Below, one piece after another: positions 20,239 to 31,473 of a DNA stretch of 64,000 nt. The translations under genes were made by a program, and so were the position numbers. The stretch comes from Kazachstania africana CBS 2517 (taxonomy: Eukaryota; Ascomycota; Saccharomycetes; Saccharomycetales; Saccharomycetaceae): assembly GCF_000304475.1 (NCBI RefSeq), contig NC_018942.1:248001-312000 (forward strand). Direction: 5' to 3'. The notes under the pieces are model-generated. The model was not told where the DNA came from. It saw only the letters and a program-made list of their open reading frames with translations, and did not search any database. Position 1 is the stretch's first letter. Each line of letters starts with the position of its first letter.

Positions 20239-20849
20239 GTCCTATAATATTTTATTTCAATCTTTCACTTGACGTTTATAAAACCATCGCTCGCCTTCTA
20301 AAATTCCTTGGTTTTTATGCACCAGAAATATATATATATATATGGCTGTTTTTCAGTTCAAAAAATTTATTTCAGGGTAATACAGTCTTTTCCCGCAAAA
20401 AATAAAACGTATAAGATCTGGGCGGTAAAAAAAATAAACGACAATATTATACCATTCTTCACAAATTATCAAGCTTTCCATAAGCAAACAAAAACCACCA
20501 AGGCTCGTCTATTCCATATTATGCAATACAGCTATATAATGGTAAAACAACTCTCCTCAATTTGGCTCCATCCCCTCTCTATCTTTTCGTTTTATTGATT
20601 CTACTACCATTTTGGAAGTATGTTGGCATGATATGTCTCTCACTTACTGATTTTTCATTACCCCGCGGTTTCGCTCCCGTTATCAATTCGGAAAAGTAAA
20701 AACCACCAAATTTCATTAATATGACGAAGCTAGTCCAAAACAAAAAAAAAAAAAAAGAAGAGACGTACGCCTCCACGTACTAAAAGTTGACATTCCTACC
20801 CTCGAAGCTCAATTACAAAAATATAACACATCTAAGCTCTTTGTGCGCA
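20239..20849. other. Divergent MHF1/DUF1 promoter
   Basis: 611 bp between divergent starts. It contains a short (AT)8 repeat at about 20328-20343 and a 15-base A run at about 20741-20755, both typical of nucleosome-poor yeast promoters. No RNA gene is seen. Confidence 0.5.
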
Positions 20850-23800
20850 ATGACTTCACGACAATTGTCTGTTACATATTGCTTATCCCCACAGCAGTCT
20901 CAGTCAAACAAAAATGCTCATATTTTACCAATTACTAAGATTTTAAACCCTGTTTTATCAAATGATTATTTCTTAACCATATCAAGAGATGGTTCCATTA
21001 TATTACATCCCAATGATCAACATACCCCAAAATTAAGATTACAGATTCATTCTGATTGGATTAGCGACGTTGTGGAGATTAATCAACATGAATATGTTAC
21101 TGTAAGCCATGATTTTGCTATAATCTTAGTTAAAGTCGAAAATTCTGATAATCAGTGGAAATATTCCACTAAAATTATAGGATATCATAACGATTATATT
21201 AAATCTGTCTGCTTACTCAATGACAATTACATAATAACCTCAGGGTTAGATTCCTCTATAAAAATTTGGGAAATTAAGGATAGTAGTAGTGGTAAAATAG
21301 AATTCAAAACAAGTATTACAAATAGTGGTATTTCAAATTATGCCATGGCTATTCTGAATCCAAATAAGTTCATAATTGGCGATTCAAATGGTGATCTAGT
21401 TTATTATGAATTTCAACAGCAGGAAAATATCATAGTGGAAATTAAAAGGATTAGGAATGCTCATGATACAAATATTAAAGTAATAAAACTAATAAATAAT
21501 AACCAGACTCTAATTTCAGCATGCTCTAACGCTATTTTGAAAATATGGGATGTGCAAAATGATGATTTAACGAATATTTTATCACAAAAATGGGATTGTA
21601 ATATCTGGTCTATTGATACCTTTAACGATAACAATGATTTGATAATAGGTGATTCAAATGGTAACATTTTTTCTTTGACATACTCCAATCAAAAAGTAGC
21701 TTTTAATAAAATCTTAAACTCTAAAGAAGTTTTGAAAGAACCTTTCAAAAAACATCTTGGAATTTTAGATTTGAAAATAATCAATAATACAATATATTTC
21801 TCGTACTGCTCAGATTCAAATTTGACGAAGTTGAATCTCTCAGATAATTCGTTGGAAATTGAAAAAGGTGGTGTAGCTTTAATCAGATCTTCTCTTTTAA
21901 CAAATAGAAGACACGTTATCACTGAAAATACATTGGGAAAAATCCAAAGATGGGATATTATATCATGTGAATTGATTAACACTTTCAATGCAAGTGACGG
22001 GGATTTTGATGAAGTTGTTGTCAAATACACTTCAAAGGAAATATTGGCTCATTGGTGTTCTGTCTCAATTAAAGTGGGCATTTTATTCATAAAAATTGGA
22101 CCAAAATTTTTAAACACTGAAGTCTATGGTAGTGCATTAAATGATTATCATATTTTGAATAATGTAAGTATCAATCCAGATAATCGTTACAATTTAGGTA
22201 AAATTTTTGTCAACTCCTTTTTCAATGATTTTATTGACTATGAACTATCAAAGGACAAACAATTTAGAAATAGCCTATCTTCATTGAAAAAAAATGACAA
22301 TGAAAATACAGATTCATTATTCAAAGATTCCTATACATCCGCCAGTTCTAGTGACAAACATAATAAGGATAAACCAAAGAAAAAATCTGCGTTTATGAAA
22401 CTCAGTTCATCAATTACAATTAGTAGAACAAACACAAACGGCTCAGTATCAAATAGTAAAGATCCAACTCCTTACATATCAGTTCCAACCACTCCCATAG
22501 ATACTGATGCTCCGTCGGTAACAACAGGTAATCTTACAGCAAATGATGCGCCATTAGAATCATCTCAAGTTCCACCATCTTTGCAACCAAATGATGAAGA
22601 AACGCCACTAATTCAGCCTTCTCCATCAGCTATCCCAAAACCACCAAGCTCTGGTCGCACCCTCAGCTCCGGTTCTTTGCTAAGTAGGAAATTCAAATCA
22701 TTAAGAAGCAGCTCAAATAGACAACTTAATGAATCATCAGAAACTACGCGGGCTGCTACTACAAGTGTATCTGCCACGAACAACAAACCTTTCACGACCG
22801 TGGATGATCCTGTGTATCATGACGCACTACACAATTTCTTGACAAAAGACATAATGCCTGAATCAATTACATTCCCGAAAGAAAACGGTAATAATGCAAA
22901 TATTTATACAATGCTGAGATCAAATGACGCATCTAGATTAAATTCTGAATTGACAATGGACTTGCCCAAGATCAAAAAGCAAGAACTCATGCCTGATCTA
23001 TTGCTAGAATTCCATGAGTCTTACATCCAGCAATATAATAATTATGGCTCTTCATTGAAGCTGTTAACAAAGAAATTACCTGATTCTTTAATAAAGAAAT
23101 CACCAACATGTCCACTATTGAAGATCAAATCAAATTGTTTGATTTTAGTCCATTCCTGGAACGATGATGCTTGTGGTGGAAGAGTCATATTTTCAACCAT
23201 GTTGCCTCATTCTTCATCAGCAACCGGCTCCACACAGCTTTCTTTATCTTCTTCTAATTCATCTTCTGCGTCCCCCTCAAATTTTGGCTCATCAACAGAA
23301 TCTCTTGAATCAACGAGATCTCTATCACAATTTGATGTGATCGTAAACAAGAATAATGATAGGTCGGAGATTTTTGAGAATTTGGAAAAGCATCTGCCAT
23401 ATTGGTTTGCTAAGAATCTTTGTGATGACACCAATGTTGTCGAGGACAAGCAACCCAGGTTAAACTTTACGATTATGCCATGGACCGATCCAGATTCTGA
23501 AGTGGCCCCAGCTGACAATAACGCTGATCCTATATCGCCACCTACAACTAGTGAATCTACGAATCAACAATTCGTTCATATGCTGAAGTTCGGAAGATCC
23601 AAGACAAATGATTCTACATCGTATGCTACAGATCTACCAAAAGTGGCCGAAGCAAACACTAAATTGGTTGCTCCAGGAATGATTAAAGTCAAGAAAATTA
23701 AGATGTACGTAATTGATAGGTTTGAAACCAAAACACCTGAAATGAAGTCAAAGGTTGATCCAAGTGAATGGTTAGAACTACTGTGTAAAGAGCAGGTCTT

Positions 23801-23888
23801 AGACAACGATATGACTCTAAGTACTGTTAAGACTTTATATTGGAAATCTACCAGTGAAATAATATTACATTACAGAAGGAAATCATGA
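20850..23888 (+). CDS. DUF1: Duf1, WD40 protein (WDR48/Bun107-like)
   Basis: Ubiquitin-binding WD40 protein of unknown precise role; its relatives (human WDR48, fission yeast Bun107) activate deubiquitinases. It has 1012 residues; S. cerevisiae has 1116. The N-terminal 400 residues carry degenerate WD repeats (endings such as SIKIWEI and ILKIWDV). A Ser/Thr/Pro-rich linker covers about 490-660. The conserved C-terminal domain (about 680-1012) resembles the WDR48 C-terminal ubiquitin-like region. I choose the ATG at 20850 because MTSRQLSVTYCLSP matches the family N-terminus; the frame runs 21 codons further upstream only from a TTG. Confidence 0.92.
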   Translation: MTSRQLSVTYCLSPQQSQSNKNAHILPITKILNPVLSNDYFLTISRDGSIILHPNDQHTPKLRLQIHSDWISDVVEINQHEYVTVSHDFAIILVKVENSDNQWKYSTKIIGYHNDYIKSVCLLNDNYIITSGLDSSIKIWEIKDSSSGKIEFKTSITNSGISNYAMAILNPNKFIIGDSNGDLVYYEFQQQENIIVEIKRIRNAHDTNIKVIKLINNNQTLISACSNAILKIWDVQNDDLTNILSQKWDCNIWSIDTFNDNNDLIIGDSNGNIFSLTYSNQKVAFNKILNSKEVLKEPFKKHLGILDLKIINNTIYFSYCSDSNLTKLNLSDNSLEIEKGGVALIRSSLLTNRRHVITENTLGKIQRWDIISCELINTFNASDGDFDEVVVKYTSKEILAHWCSVSIKVGILFIKIGPKFLNTEVYGSALNDYHILNNVSINPDNRYNLGKIFVNSFFNDFIDYELSKDKQFRNSLSSLKKNDNENTDSLFKDSYTSASSSDKHNKDKPKKKSAFMKLSSSITISRTNTNGSVSNSKDPTPYISVPTTPIDTDAPSVTTGNLTANDAPLESSQVPPSLQPNDEETPLIQPSPSAIPKPPSSGRTLSSGSLLSRKFKSLRSSSNRQLNESSETTRAATTSVSATNNKPFTTVDDPVYHDALHNFLTKDIMPESITFPKENGNNANIYTMLRSNDASRLNSELTMDLPKIKKQELMPDLLLEFHESYIQQYNNYGSSLKLLTKKLPDSLIKKSPTCPLLKIKSNCLILVHSWNDDACGGRVIFSTMLPHSSSATGSTQLSLSSSNSSSASPSNFGSSTESLESTRSLSQFDVIVNKNNDRSEIFENLEKHLPYWFAKNLCDDTNVVEDKQPRLNFTIMPWTDPDSEVAPADNNADPISPPTTSESTNQQFVHMLKFGRSKTNDSTSYATDLPKVAEANTKLVAPGMIKVKKIKMYVIDRFETKTPEMKSKVDPSEWLELLCKEQVLDNDMTLSTVKTLYWKSTSEIILHYRRKS

Positions 23889-23993
23889 AATCGGCCGCTC
23901 ATCAGTGTCTTTTTGTATTTAAAGGAAGAAAAAAAAAGAATATTATGTAATAATGTTCATACAACCTATACAGCATATATATCAAAAGTGAGA

Positions 23994-24794
23994 ATGAAGT
24001 TTACATTTTTAGTTGCTATTGGCTCTTTTATCGTCTCTGTATATTCCAAAGGTGTCATTCCAATAGAGTCAATAAGTCAATTTTATGATATTGTAGATAA
24101 TGATAAGGATGCATATACCCTAGTGAAATATTTTGCCACTTGGTGCAGTCATTGCAAAAGATTAAAGCCCATATATGCCAAATTGAGTGAGAGTTACGAA
24201 GATAATGACGTCAATTTTGTAGAGGTAGATTGTGATAAATTCGGCAATGTGCTATGTACTGACATACCTGGTTTTCCTATGGTTCAATTAATTAAACCAA
24301 CGAATGGAGTTACTCAACAAGAGGAAATTGAAGAATCTAGAAAATCGACTTGGGGTAAAATTAAAAGTAAGTTTTCTGGAAATCAGAATAAAGAGGATGT
24401 CATTGAAGCGGATAGAATTGTGACGTACGAAGGGAGCAGAGATGTAGAAAGCTACAAAAGCTTCATAACGACAGTTAAATACAACAGCGAATTATCAAAA
24501 ATAATGGAAAAGATCATGAATGAAGATTATGAATGTGGAACGTCCGAAGTTGAGTGTCAGGAGGGCAAAAAATATCTCGATGAAAATGAACTAGTAAAGG
24601 ACTTTTCCACACTAGATATCAACCTTTCTAACACAGCACAAGAGCGTTCAAGGTTGGAAAATATCATTAGAAATGCAGATATGAATGATGAAGAAGTGAA
24701 GGAAAAGGTAAAGATTTTGAGATTCTACACCAGATTACTGAATTATATCGAAGATCTAGCGCAAAATCAGACACAAGAACACGATGAATTGTAG
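23994..24794 (+). CDS. MPD2: Mpd2, ER protein disulfide isomerase
   Basis: Member of the protein disulfide isomerase family that helps oxidative folding in the ER lumen. The 266-residue product has a clear signal peptide (about 1-19, MKFTFLVAIGSFIVSVYSKG), a thioredoxin domain with active site WCSHC (C51 and C54), and the C-terminal retention signal HDEL. S. cerevisiae Mpd2 is 277 residues with one CxxC and also ends in HDEL. The ATG at 23994 starts the signal peptide; the open frame upstream begins at a TTG and would bury it. DUF1 ends 105 bp upstream on the same strand. It corresponds to YOL088C. Confidence 0.95.
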   Translation: MKFTFLVAIGSFIVSVYSKGVIPIESISQFYDIVDNDKDAYTLVKYFATWCSHCKRLKPIYAKLSESYEDNDVNFVEVDCDKFGNVLCTDIPGFPMVQLIKPTNGVTQQEEIEESRKSTWGKIKSKFSGNQNKEDVIEADRIVTYEGSRDVESYKSFITTVKYNSELSKIMEKIMNEDYECGTSEVECQEGKKYLDENELVKDFSTLDINLSNTAQERSRLENIIRNADMNDEEVKEKVKILRFYTRLLNYIEDLAQNQTQEHDEL

Positions 24795-25212
24795 AAACGA
24801 AACATTTGCTCAGCATAAACCTAGTATATACGGAATAATCAAGTTGCAAAATTATTTTATCTTTAAACTAGAGTTAACTCTTTTAGTAAGCTCTTTAAGA
24901 CTTTTAAGGCGAAGCACGCCTACGTTCCTGCCCATCGCTAATGACATCAACATATTTGCTCTGTTGATAAATGTCACGGACTTAGTTATATAGAGAGAAT
25001 AGTCTTCTTCATTTATCCATATATAAACAGTAAACCAGGTTTTATTTTTTTGTTTATTTACTATGGCGGAGAGCTGACGAGGATCGCAGAGTTTCCGTTC
25101 CGCTTCCGTCTTCATCATTATTTTCAGATACTTTCAGCTGCAAGAGACTCTTCTCCAGATGGTACTGATGGGCAAACAGGAATCAATACACTACTGATAA
25201 CTGAATAGAGAT
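24795..25212. other. Intergenic, HAL9 promoter
   Basis: 418 bp between the MPD2 stop and the HAL9 ATG, with nothing recognised beyond promoter-like AT-rich DNA and a T-rich tract near 25040-25060. Confidence 0.5.
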
Positions 25213-28200
25213 ATGGAGCAGAACAATAATCTCTTTACTTCTCCAGACCAGACTGGTTTCGGTAGATCAACTTCCAATATAGGGAATTCTCAGTTTTCTG
25301 CAAACAAAGAAAACTCTCAAGGCAATATTAACAGTAACATGAATTCAAATGAATTTACAGGAAGATCTTTAACTAATGAACTATTTTCTCAAATGAGTGC
25401 TTCCCAACCATTTCCTAATGTAGGCTTTTCGAATTCGGTAGCTTCAACACCAGAGAATGTCGCAGATAATGACGATACTACGAATGTTGCGATAGCCAAG
25501 AGAAGAGTGTCAAAAGCATGCGATCACTGCAGAAAAAGGAAGATTAAGTGTGGACCAATCAATCCAGCTAAGAATAAATGTGATAATTGTATTAAATATA
25601 GCTCTGCATGCACCTTTACTCATCAACCCTCAAACCAAAAGAGACAAGATAATGGTGGTGCCTCTCAGGGAACTGCAGCTTCTCATATCAATGTAGCCCA
25701 ACCAGAATCTCTAGTCTCAATTGCAGAAGCTCAAAAAGTGGGTAAACCTAGAAAAAATGCTGCTGGTTCCCCATCAATGCAAAATCTGCGAAATTCACAA
25801 TACGACAATAATTTGAAATCACAAAAGATCGCCAATACATTGGCAGGTGGCCAAACAAATATGCTTACTACGTCTATGGCCAATTCACCCAATCATAATA
25901 TTTCAAATCAAGTTGTGTCGAGGGTAGAGAAGGTGGACCGCAAAATCTCGATGGTAATTGATAATATGGCTAGATTTGAATGGGTCCTAGGGAAGTTAGT
26001 CAAAAAGTACGACGATAAAAAGGATAATGACAGCTACACTTTTAAGCCCTTACAGAAGGAATATTCGACGTCGTTATTAAGTACCCAAAAGCTAGAATGG
26101 ACAAAGAAAATACTGGCACCAGGTATGCCCAACGCTGAATTCTTAGCACCTGTCAGAGAAATGTTAACCCTATCGCTAAGATGGTATTTAATACAAAACA
26201 AGAAAATGGTAGATTTCTCCACGCCTGCTGTATTTGCTGGTGAAGTACATCTGTATTCGTTGCCAACTAAGGAACAGGCAAGAAGACTACTAGAAAATTT
26301 CCATTCTTCGCTATTATCAGCCATAACATGTACCATCTCTCTCAAAGAGTGTCTAAATCCATGCGACAAATATTATGATCCAAATAGTGAACAATTAACA
26401 TACTCGGAATTATTTCTACTAAATGTTTTACTGTGTTATAGTGCTTCAGTAACACAACTTAGAACATTTTCTGATACACAGTTCGTTAGAAAAGACAAAT
26501 GTGACCCAAACAAACATGAATTGAAGACTATTGAAAACAATACCCTTTTAAACGCGATGTATTATTATCATAAATTATCAATGAATGCTTCAGGCATTCA
26601 GACACTGCAAGCTCTATTGCTATTACATAATTACTTAGCCTCCAATTATTCTGGTGAAATTGCCATTAATGTTCTTTCCACAGCCATCAGATTTGCGATT
26701 GATATGAACTTGAACAAATCATCCCATTACAGGGGTCTGCCACTTTCTCAGATAGCTAGAGAACGTTCGCTATGGTGGGAGTGTTTTACTTGGGATAAAA
26801 CTTTTTCTTTGATGCTGTCCAGGGCACCCTTGATTAACGAGAGTAACATGGATATACTTGATGATGATGGATATTTCAAATATATTGAGACAGTGATACT
26901 GCCAAAAATATATGCAAACAACATGGATGGAAGGAAGAAAATCACTAATCTAAAGCAGGCTTTGGCTGTAATTACCAACACTAGCGATAACATTTTGTTC
27001 GTAATATCATATTATATTCTCAAACTTTCTCTTATTGAGGCAAAAATATATGAAGTAGGTTTCTCGGTAAGAAGCACATCAGAAACATTTGATGCTATTC
27101 TCGAGAAAGTTTTAGGAATCCAAAAAGAGCTAAATCAATGGAAAGACTCATTATACGGGTTTATGAAGCTAGAAAACTACAAACAATATTTGTCTATGCT
27201 TTTTACTCAAAGTCACACAGATAATCCTGCTTTAAGTTTTGAAACAGCATGTTTCCATGTAGTTAATGCTCATTTTCGTTATTTTTACTCGGTAATCATG
27301 TTAAGCGTATTCACAACATCGTTTTTGATGGATAATAAGACTCTTTTTGCAGAATCATTTCATGACATACCAACAATATACAACACGTTTTCTACCCAGT
27401 ACAAAACTGAAAGCATAAAAATGTTGACTGTATTTCAAAGTACTATTGATAGGCCGTATATTAGCCCCGATTTGCTGTATAATCTTTTAACCGCAGTTTT
27501 TGTCTTAATATTCCATGTCATCAACTGCTTGAATGATCCCCAACCAAATGATATAAGGGCACTGATCAAATTGCTTAGGGATACCCATTTACATTTGGTT
27601 GGTGAAAACCAGGAACGCTTTCCATTAGATAATATGAAATTCAACACATCAATCTTTTTCTACACCTTTTTTCTGGAACACATCACAAAAGTTGTGGAGG
27701 ATGCGGATGCATTCTCAGCTGAATACGAACCTTATACTTCACAACAATATGCTGCTTTGTTGGATAAAATTATCGAGCAATCTAGAAGAATTAAATCAGA
27801 CGCTTTCGATGGTTTGATGAAAAATCTAAAAACGTGCTTTAATTTCAAGAGACTTTATGGCAATGTTGACATAGATGGTCTTCTTTCCAGCGAAAATCTA
27901 AATATGCAAGAAGTAAGAAGGTCTTCTATTTCCATTTTTGACGATTTGTCCCCACATATGTTGCAGTTTCTGAAGTCTGATGAATTAATTGTAACTCCAG
28001 CAACCGAAAATCACTGTTATGGAATCTCCTCTTCTTTGTTACCAGAAACTGATTCTAAAGAAGAGATTGTGTATCCGGCGAACATTAGAGCACTTCATTC
28101 AAATTCCATAGACATTCAAGTACCACAGATCAAAATTGCATCCCCTCAATTCTCTAACTTATTACCATTTGGAGATCTTTATTATGACAGAGAATTTTCC

Positions 28201-28233
28201 TTCATGAAGATTTTCAAGGACGAAGGTAATTGA
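25213..28233 (+). CDS. HAL9: Hal9, Zn2Cys6 transcription factor
   Basis: Binuclear zinc-cluster transcription factor. In S. cerevisiae Hal9 supports salt tolerance through ENA1 expression, and TBS1 is its duplicated paralogue. The protein has 1006 residues (1030 in S. cerevisiae). The DNA-binding cluster lies at about 103-139 with six cysteines (CDHCRKRKIKC, then CDNC and the final C before TF). A low-complexity Asn/Ser-rich N-terminus precedes it and a coiled segment follows at about 235-270. The fungal-specific transcription factor domain covers about 380-650. It converges on MSH2 with 125 bp between the stops. Position between MPD2 and MSH2 distinguishes HAL9 from TBS1. Confidence 0.94.
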   Translation: MEQNNNLFTSPDQTGFGRSTSNIGNSQFSANKENSQGNINSNMNSNEFTGRSLTNELFSQMSASQPFPNVGFSNSVASTPENVADNDDTTNVAIAKRRVSKACDHCRKRKIKCGPINPAKNKCDNCIKYSSACTFTHQPSNQKRQDNGGASQGTAASHINVAQPESLVSIAEAQKVGKPRKNAAGSPSMQNLRNSQYDNNLKSQKIANTLAGGQTNMLTTSMANSPNHNISNQVVSRVEKVDRKISMVIDNMARFEWVLGKLVKKYDDKKDNDSYTFKPLQKEYSTSLLSTQKLEWTKKILAPGMPNAEFLAPVREMLTLSLRWYLIQNKKMVDFSTPAVFAGEVHLYSLPTKEQARRLLENFHSSLLSAITCTISLKECLNPCDKYYDPNSEQLTYSELFLLNVLLCYSASVTQLRTFSDTQFVRKDKCDPNKHELKTIENNTLLNAMYYYHKLSMNASGIQTLQALLLLHNYLASNYSGEIAINVLSTAIRFAIDMNLNKSSHYRGLPLSQIARERSLWWECFTWDKTFSLMLSRAPLINESNMDILDDDGYFKYIETVILPKIYANNMDGRKKITNLKQALAVITNTSDNILFVISYYILKLSLIEAKIYEVGFSVRSTSETFDAILEKVLGIQKELNQWKDSLYGFMKLENYKQYLSMLFTQSHTDNPALSFETACFHVVNAHFRYFYSVIMLSVFTTSFLMDNKTLFAESFHDIPTIYNTFSTQYKTESIKMLTVFQSTIDRPYISPDLLYNLLTAVFVLIFHVINCLNDPQPNDIRALIKLLRDTHLHLVGENQERFPLDNMKFNTSIFFYTFFLEHITKVVEDADAFSAEYEPYTSQQYAALLDKIIEQSRRIKSDAFDGLMKNLKTCFNFKRLYGNVDIDGLLSSENLNMQEVRRSSISIFDDLSPHMLQFLKSDELIVTPATENHCYGISSSLLPETDSKEEIVYPANIRALHSNSIDIQVPQIKIASPQFSNLLPFGDLYYDREFSFMKIFKDEGN

Positions 28234-28358
28234 ATATATGGGAACTGCACTTGCTCAAACCGCAGACCGGAGAGTGTTTCACCAAGGTGACTAAAAAATT
28301 AAATCAGAATAATAGGGCATTTTGATTGTAAGATATATTTTCAGGCTCTTATATAACT

Positions 28359-31241
28359 TCATAAAAGTGTACGTAAGTATTCAAGGTATCTATCATTGGT
28401 GGAAACAGCTTCTGAAGTTAATGTTTTCAATAGTTCTTGAATTTTTTCTTGGCACTGCGTATCAGAAAACCTTTCTGGATCATTCAAATCTTCTTTCTTT
28501 ACATTGGCTACCCAATCTTTTAGCAATTTCTTTAGCTTCAAGTTACCGTCGTTCAACTCACTCATGGTAATCTTGGCTTTCTTCAGTTCTCCATTACTTT
28601 TTTTCAAATCCTCTAGTTCATCAGCTTTTCGTTTTGCCATCCTAATAATCTTATCAGGAAATTGAACAACCTCTGCGACATGAATACCGAATGATTGATC
28701 AGAGATACCGGGTTCAACCTTGTAGAGCAAAGTGATATCATCACTGTCATGATGACTACTTTCACTTTGTTCGATGTGAGCTACAACGTGCATATTTTTG
28801 ACATTTGCTAATTTATCGGCTAGTGTAGTCAATTCATGGAAATGAGTCGCAAATAATGCAAAACATCCAATGTTTGCTGCAATATGTTCTGCTATAGCCC
28901 AAGCAAGGCCAAATCCGTCATATGTGCCAGTGCCTCTCCCAAGTTCATCTATGATAATTAAGGAGTTCTTAGTTGAGTTTTTCAGAATTGATGCGGTCTC
29001 AAGCATTTCTACCATAAATGTAGAAACACCTTTCAATTGAGAATCGCCAGCTCCCACCCTACATAAGATAGCATCAACAATTGAAATTTCAGCCTTATCA
29101 CATGGAACAAAGCAACCAATTTGTGCCATTAAGGAAATCACACCAACTTGCCTTATGTAGGTCGATTTACCACCCATATTTGGTCCTGTGATAATCAAAA
29201 ATTCCCCCGTACCATTTTCTAAAACAACATCATTAGCTATGAAAGTTAGCTCATCTTGCATTTCTAAAACGGGATGACGGGACCCCAATAATTTAGTCTT
29301 TCTGGTAGAGCCAAAGCCGTACATTTTAGGTCTCACGTAAGGGATTGGAGCATATGAGGAGGTGTGAGCAAATGAAGATAGAACATCTAAGTTGGCTAAA
29401 ACTAACGAAAGCTTCTCAAGTACAGGGGTATAGGTTAAAGTGATATTTACGATTTCTTTTACCAATGTAGACTGTTGTTTGTCATACTCTTTTTGTAAAA
29501 TTGCAGTCTCGTTAGCTATTTCTTTTAGCTCTCTAGTACTGAAAAATATACCTGCTTTAACAGTGGAAAGTTCTATGTAGTTCTTATGTTTTCGTAGCTC
29601 TTTTGCATCATTACGGGTTAACCTCATACACCAACCATGGAGATGATGATTTTCCAATTTTAGTTTTCTTTCCGGATCAAATCCCAAATCCTCTGCAGCG
29701 TCTAGGTGAATTGTTTTGATTTCATCTCGTAGACTATCTAATTTATTTCTGATTGAGGCTAGCTCCTCATTAAATTCCACCTTTATCATATAGACATTAC
29801 TTTCATCATAAGCTTCTAAATCCACTGTAGTTTCCACCATTTCCTGGAGCTTCGATAATGGATCTAAATGAGATTTTAAAGGGGTAAGCCAAGTGGCGTT
29901 TATCAAAGAATTCATTTCTTCACTTATATCGGTATCTTGTACAAATGATTCTAGTAATTGGGCGATCTCTGGTACTCTTTTCGAAAACTGATATACCTTC
30001 AAGACGTCCTCTAAACCTCCCTTTTTACTTAGCTTCTTTGTGATACGACGAACATCAGGTATTAGCGGTAGAAAGTCACTTTGTAACATATTTCTTAGTT
30101 CTAACTGATCGATCAAAAATTCAACCAAGTCATGTCTCTGATTTATTAGGTTTAAGTCTGTTAAAGGTTGTTTCAACCATTCGTTTAAAAGTCTTATTCC
30201 TGCGTTTGTTTTACAGTTGTTTAAAAGCTGGAAAAGGGATTCAATCTTCCCACCTGATGATGGAGACATGCTTATAATAGAGGAAGGGCCTAATGCTTGA
30301 AGAGGTCCCTGAGGGAAAAGGTTAAGAGCTTTTATGGCGGATGCATCCAATTTCATAAATTCTTTCAAAGAATGTTCAACAAGTTCATATTTTCCAATTT
30401 GCTCCTCTTCGGTTACTAGTTGAAGGTATTTTAACAGAGCGTTACAGGCGCCCATCGATATATTAGAGTATTTTTGAGGTAAAGATAAAGCTAACTCGTC
30501 TCCTAATAATTTTACCAGATCCAGTTCTACGTCTTTTTCAGAGAATTCTGAATTCTTCAACAGACTAGCCACACAGTCACACCTTTCAATTACACTTACC
30601 AACTTTTTGAATTCGACAGCAGAATTTTCATTCGACCTTTGATCTTGAATTAAACATTCTTTGACACCTAACTGAATTAAAAAACTTTCCACATTAGAAT
30701 AAACTTCATTATCTACGATGTCTAACATACCAATTTTAAAATTTGAAGTATCAATGAAAGCAACACCAATAACATTATTTCCATCTTTAGAATTCTGTTG
30801 TAGCTTCAATGATGCAATAACGATCGATTGTTCAATGTTCAAATTCATTAGTTCAGAAACTTGTTCTATATTACCTGGTGACGCACTTTTTAGTAATTTC
30901 CAGTTTTTATCGTATATTTCGACCTTGTAACCTGAGTCTAATAGACACACCTTGAGTAAATTGCTTAGAACCTGCTGTGAAATTGTAACGTATTGTGGTG
31001 GTTCATTCTTGAACCCCTTCAAAGTTATCTGATCAACATTACAGTTCTTCAACACAGACTGTGTATGATATATGTTTTCGGCAACAAATACTGCATCTGA
31101 ACCTACAACCGTGTAATACTCTCCTTTGTCAACTATGCGGATTTTGGTGGATGGTTTTTCAGGTAAGGAGTTGAACCTTCTATAAAAACCTCTCTCCTCT
31201 GACACGTCAGAAAATTTCAGTTCTGGCCTTGTAGCAGACAT
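28359..31241 (-). CDS. MSH2: Msh2, DNA mismatch repair ATPase
   Basis: MutS homologue that forms MutS-alpha with Msh6 and MutS-beta with Msh3 to recognise mismatches and loops. It has 960 residues (964 in S. cerevisiae). From N to C it has the MutS I and connector domains, the lever and clamp regions, then the ATPase with Walker A (GPNMGGKST, near 686) and the Walker B region (LIIIDELGRGT), and a C-terminal dimerisation helix. The start is the ATG at 31239-31241 (MSATRPELKFSDVSEERGFY), matching the family. The frame extends 33 codons further upstream, but only to a TTG. Two MCB sites lie just upstream. Confidence 0.98.
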   Translation of the reverse strand: MSATRPELKFSDVSEERGFYRRFNSLPEKPSTKIRIVDKGEYYTVVGSDAVFVAENIYHTQSVLKNCNVDQITLKGFKNEPPQYVTISQQVLSNLLKVCLLDSGYKVEIYDKNWKLLKSASPGNIEQVSELMNLNIEQSIVIASLKLQQNSKDGNNVIGVAFIDTSNFKIGMLDIVDNEVYSNVESFLIQLGVKECLIQDQRSNENSAVEFKKLVSVIERCDCVASLLKNSEFSEKDVELDLVKLLGDELALSLPQKYSNISMGACNALLKYLQLVTEEEQIGKYELVEHSLKEFMKLDASAIKALNLFPQGPLQALGPSSIISMSPSSGGKIESLFQLLNNCKTNAGIRLLNEWLKQPLTDLNLINQRHDLVEFLIDQLELRNMLQSDFLPLIPDVRRITKKLSKKGGLEDVLKVYQFSKRVPEIAQLLESFVQDTDISEEMNSLINATWLTPLKSHLDPLSKLQEMVETTVDLEAYDESNVYMIKVEFNEELASIRNKLDSLRDEIKTIHLDAAEDLGFDPERKLKLENHHLHGWCMRLTRNDAKELRKHKNYIELSTVKAGIFFSTRELKEIANETAILQKEYDKQQSTLVKEIVNITLTYTPVLEKLSLVLANLDVLSSFAHTSSYAPIPYVRPKMYGFGSTRKTKLLGSRHPVLEMQDELTFIANDVVLENGTGEFLIITGPNMGGKSTYIRQVGVISLMAQIGCFVPCDKAEISIVDAILCRVGAGDSQLKGVSTFMVEMLETASILKNSTKNSLIIIDELGRGTGTYDGFGLAWAIAEHIAANIGCFALFATHFHELTTLADKLANVKNMHVVAHIEQSESSHHDSDDITLLYKVEPGISDQSFGIHVAEVVQFPDKIIRMAKRKADELEDLKKSNGELKKAKITMSELNDGNLKLKKLLKDWVANVKKEDLNDPERFSDTQCQEKIQELLKTLTSEAVSTNDRYLEYLRTLL

Positions 31242-31342
31242 GTAGCGTATAAACTTATTCTTAACCACCTGAATGTTTTTGAGTTGAAACAATGAGAATC
31301 CTAAATGGTTTTGTATTATATATTGGCGATGCGATATCAAAC

Positions 31343-31375
31343 ACGCGTAAAGAATTTAATAAAATTATAACGCGT
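31343..31375 (-). promoter_or_regulatory. Two MCB sites (ACGCGT) upstream of MSH2
   Basis: ACGCGT occurs at 31343-31348 and again at 31370-31375, about 100 and 130 bp before the MSH2 start. These are perfect MluI cell-cycle boxes, the binding site of MBF (Mbp1/Swi6). They predict a G1/S expression peak, as known for many repair genes in S. cerevisiae. Confidence 0.7.
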
Positions 31376-31473
31376 AAATACCTTTCAACGTAATGATAGC
31401 CGTGTTATTTTAGGATATGTATACTGTATAAGAATATTTAAATGTGTCATTGACCTCTTGGGTTACATTTCCA

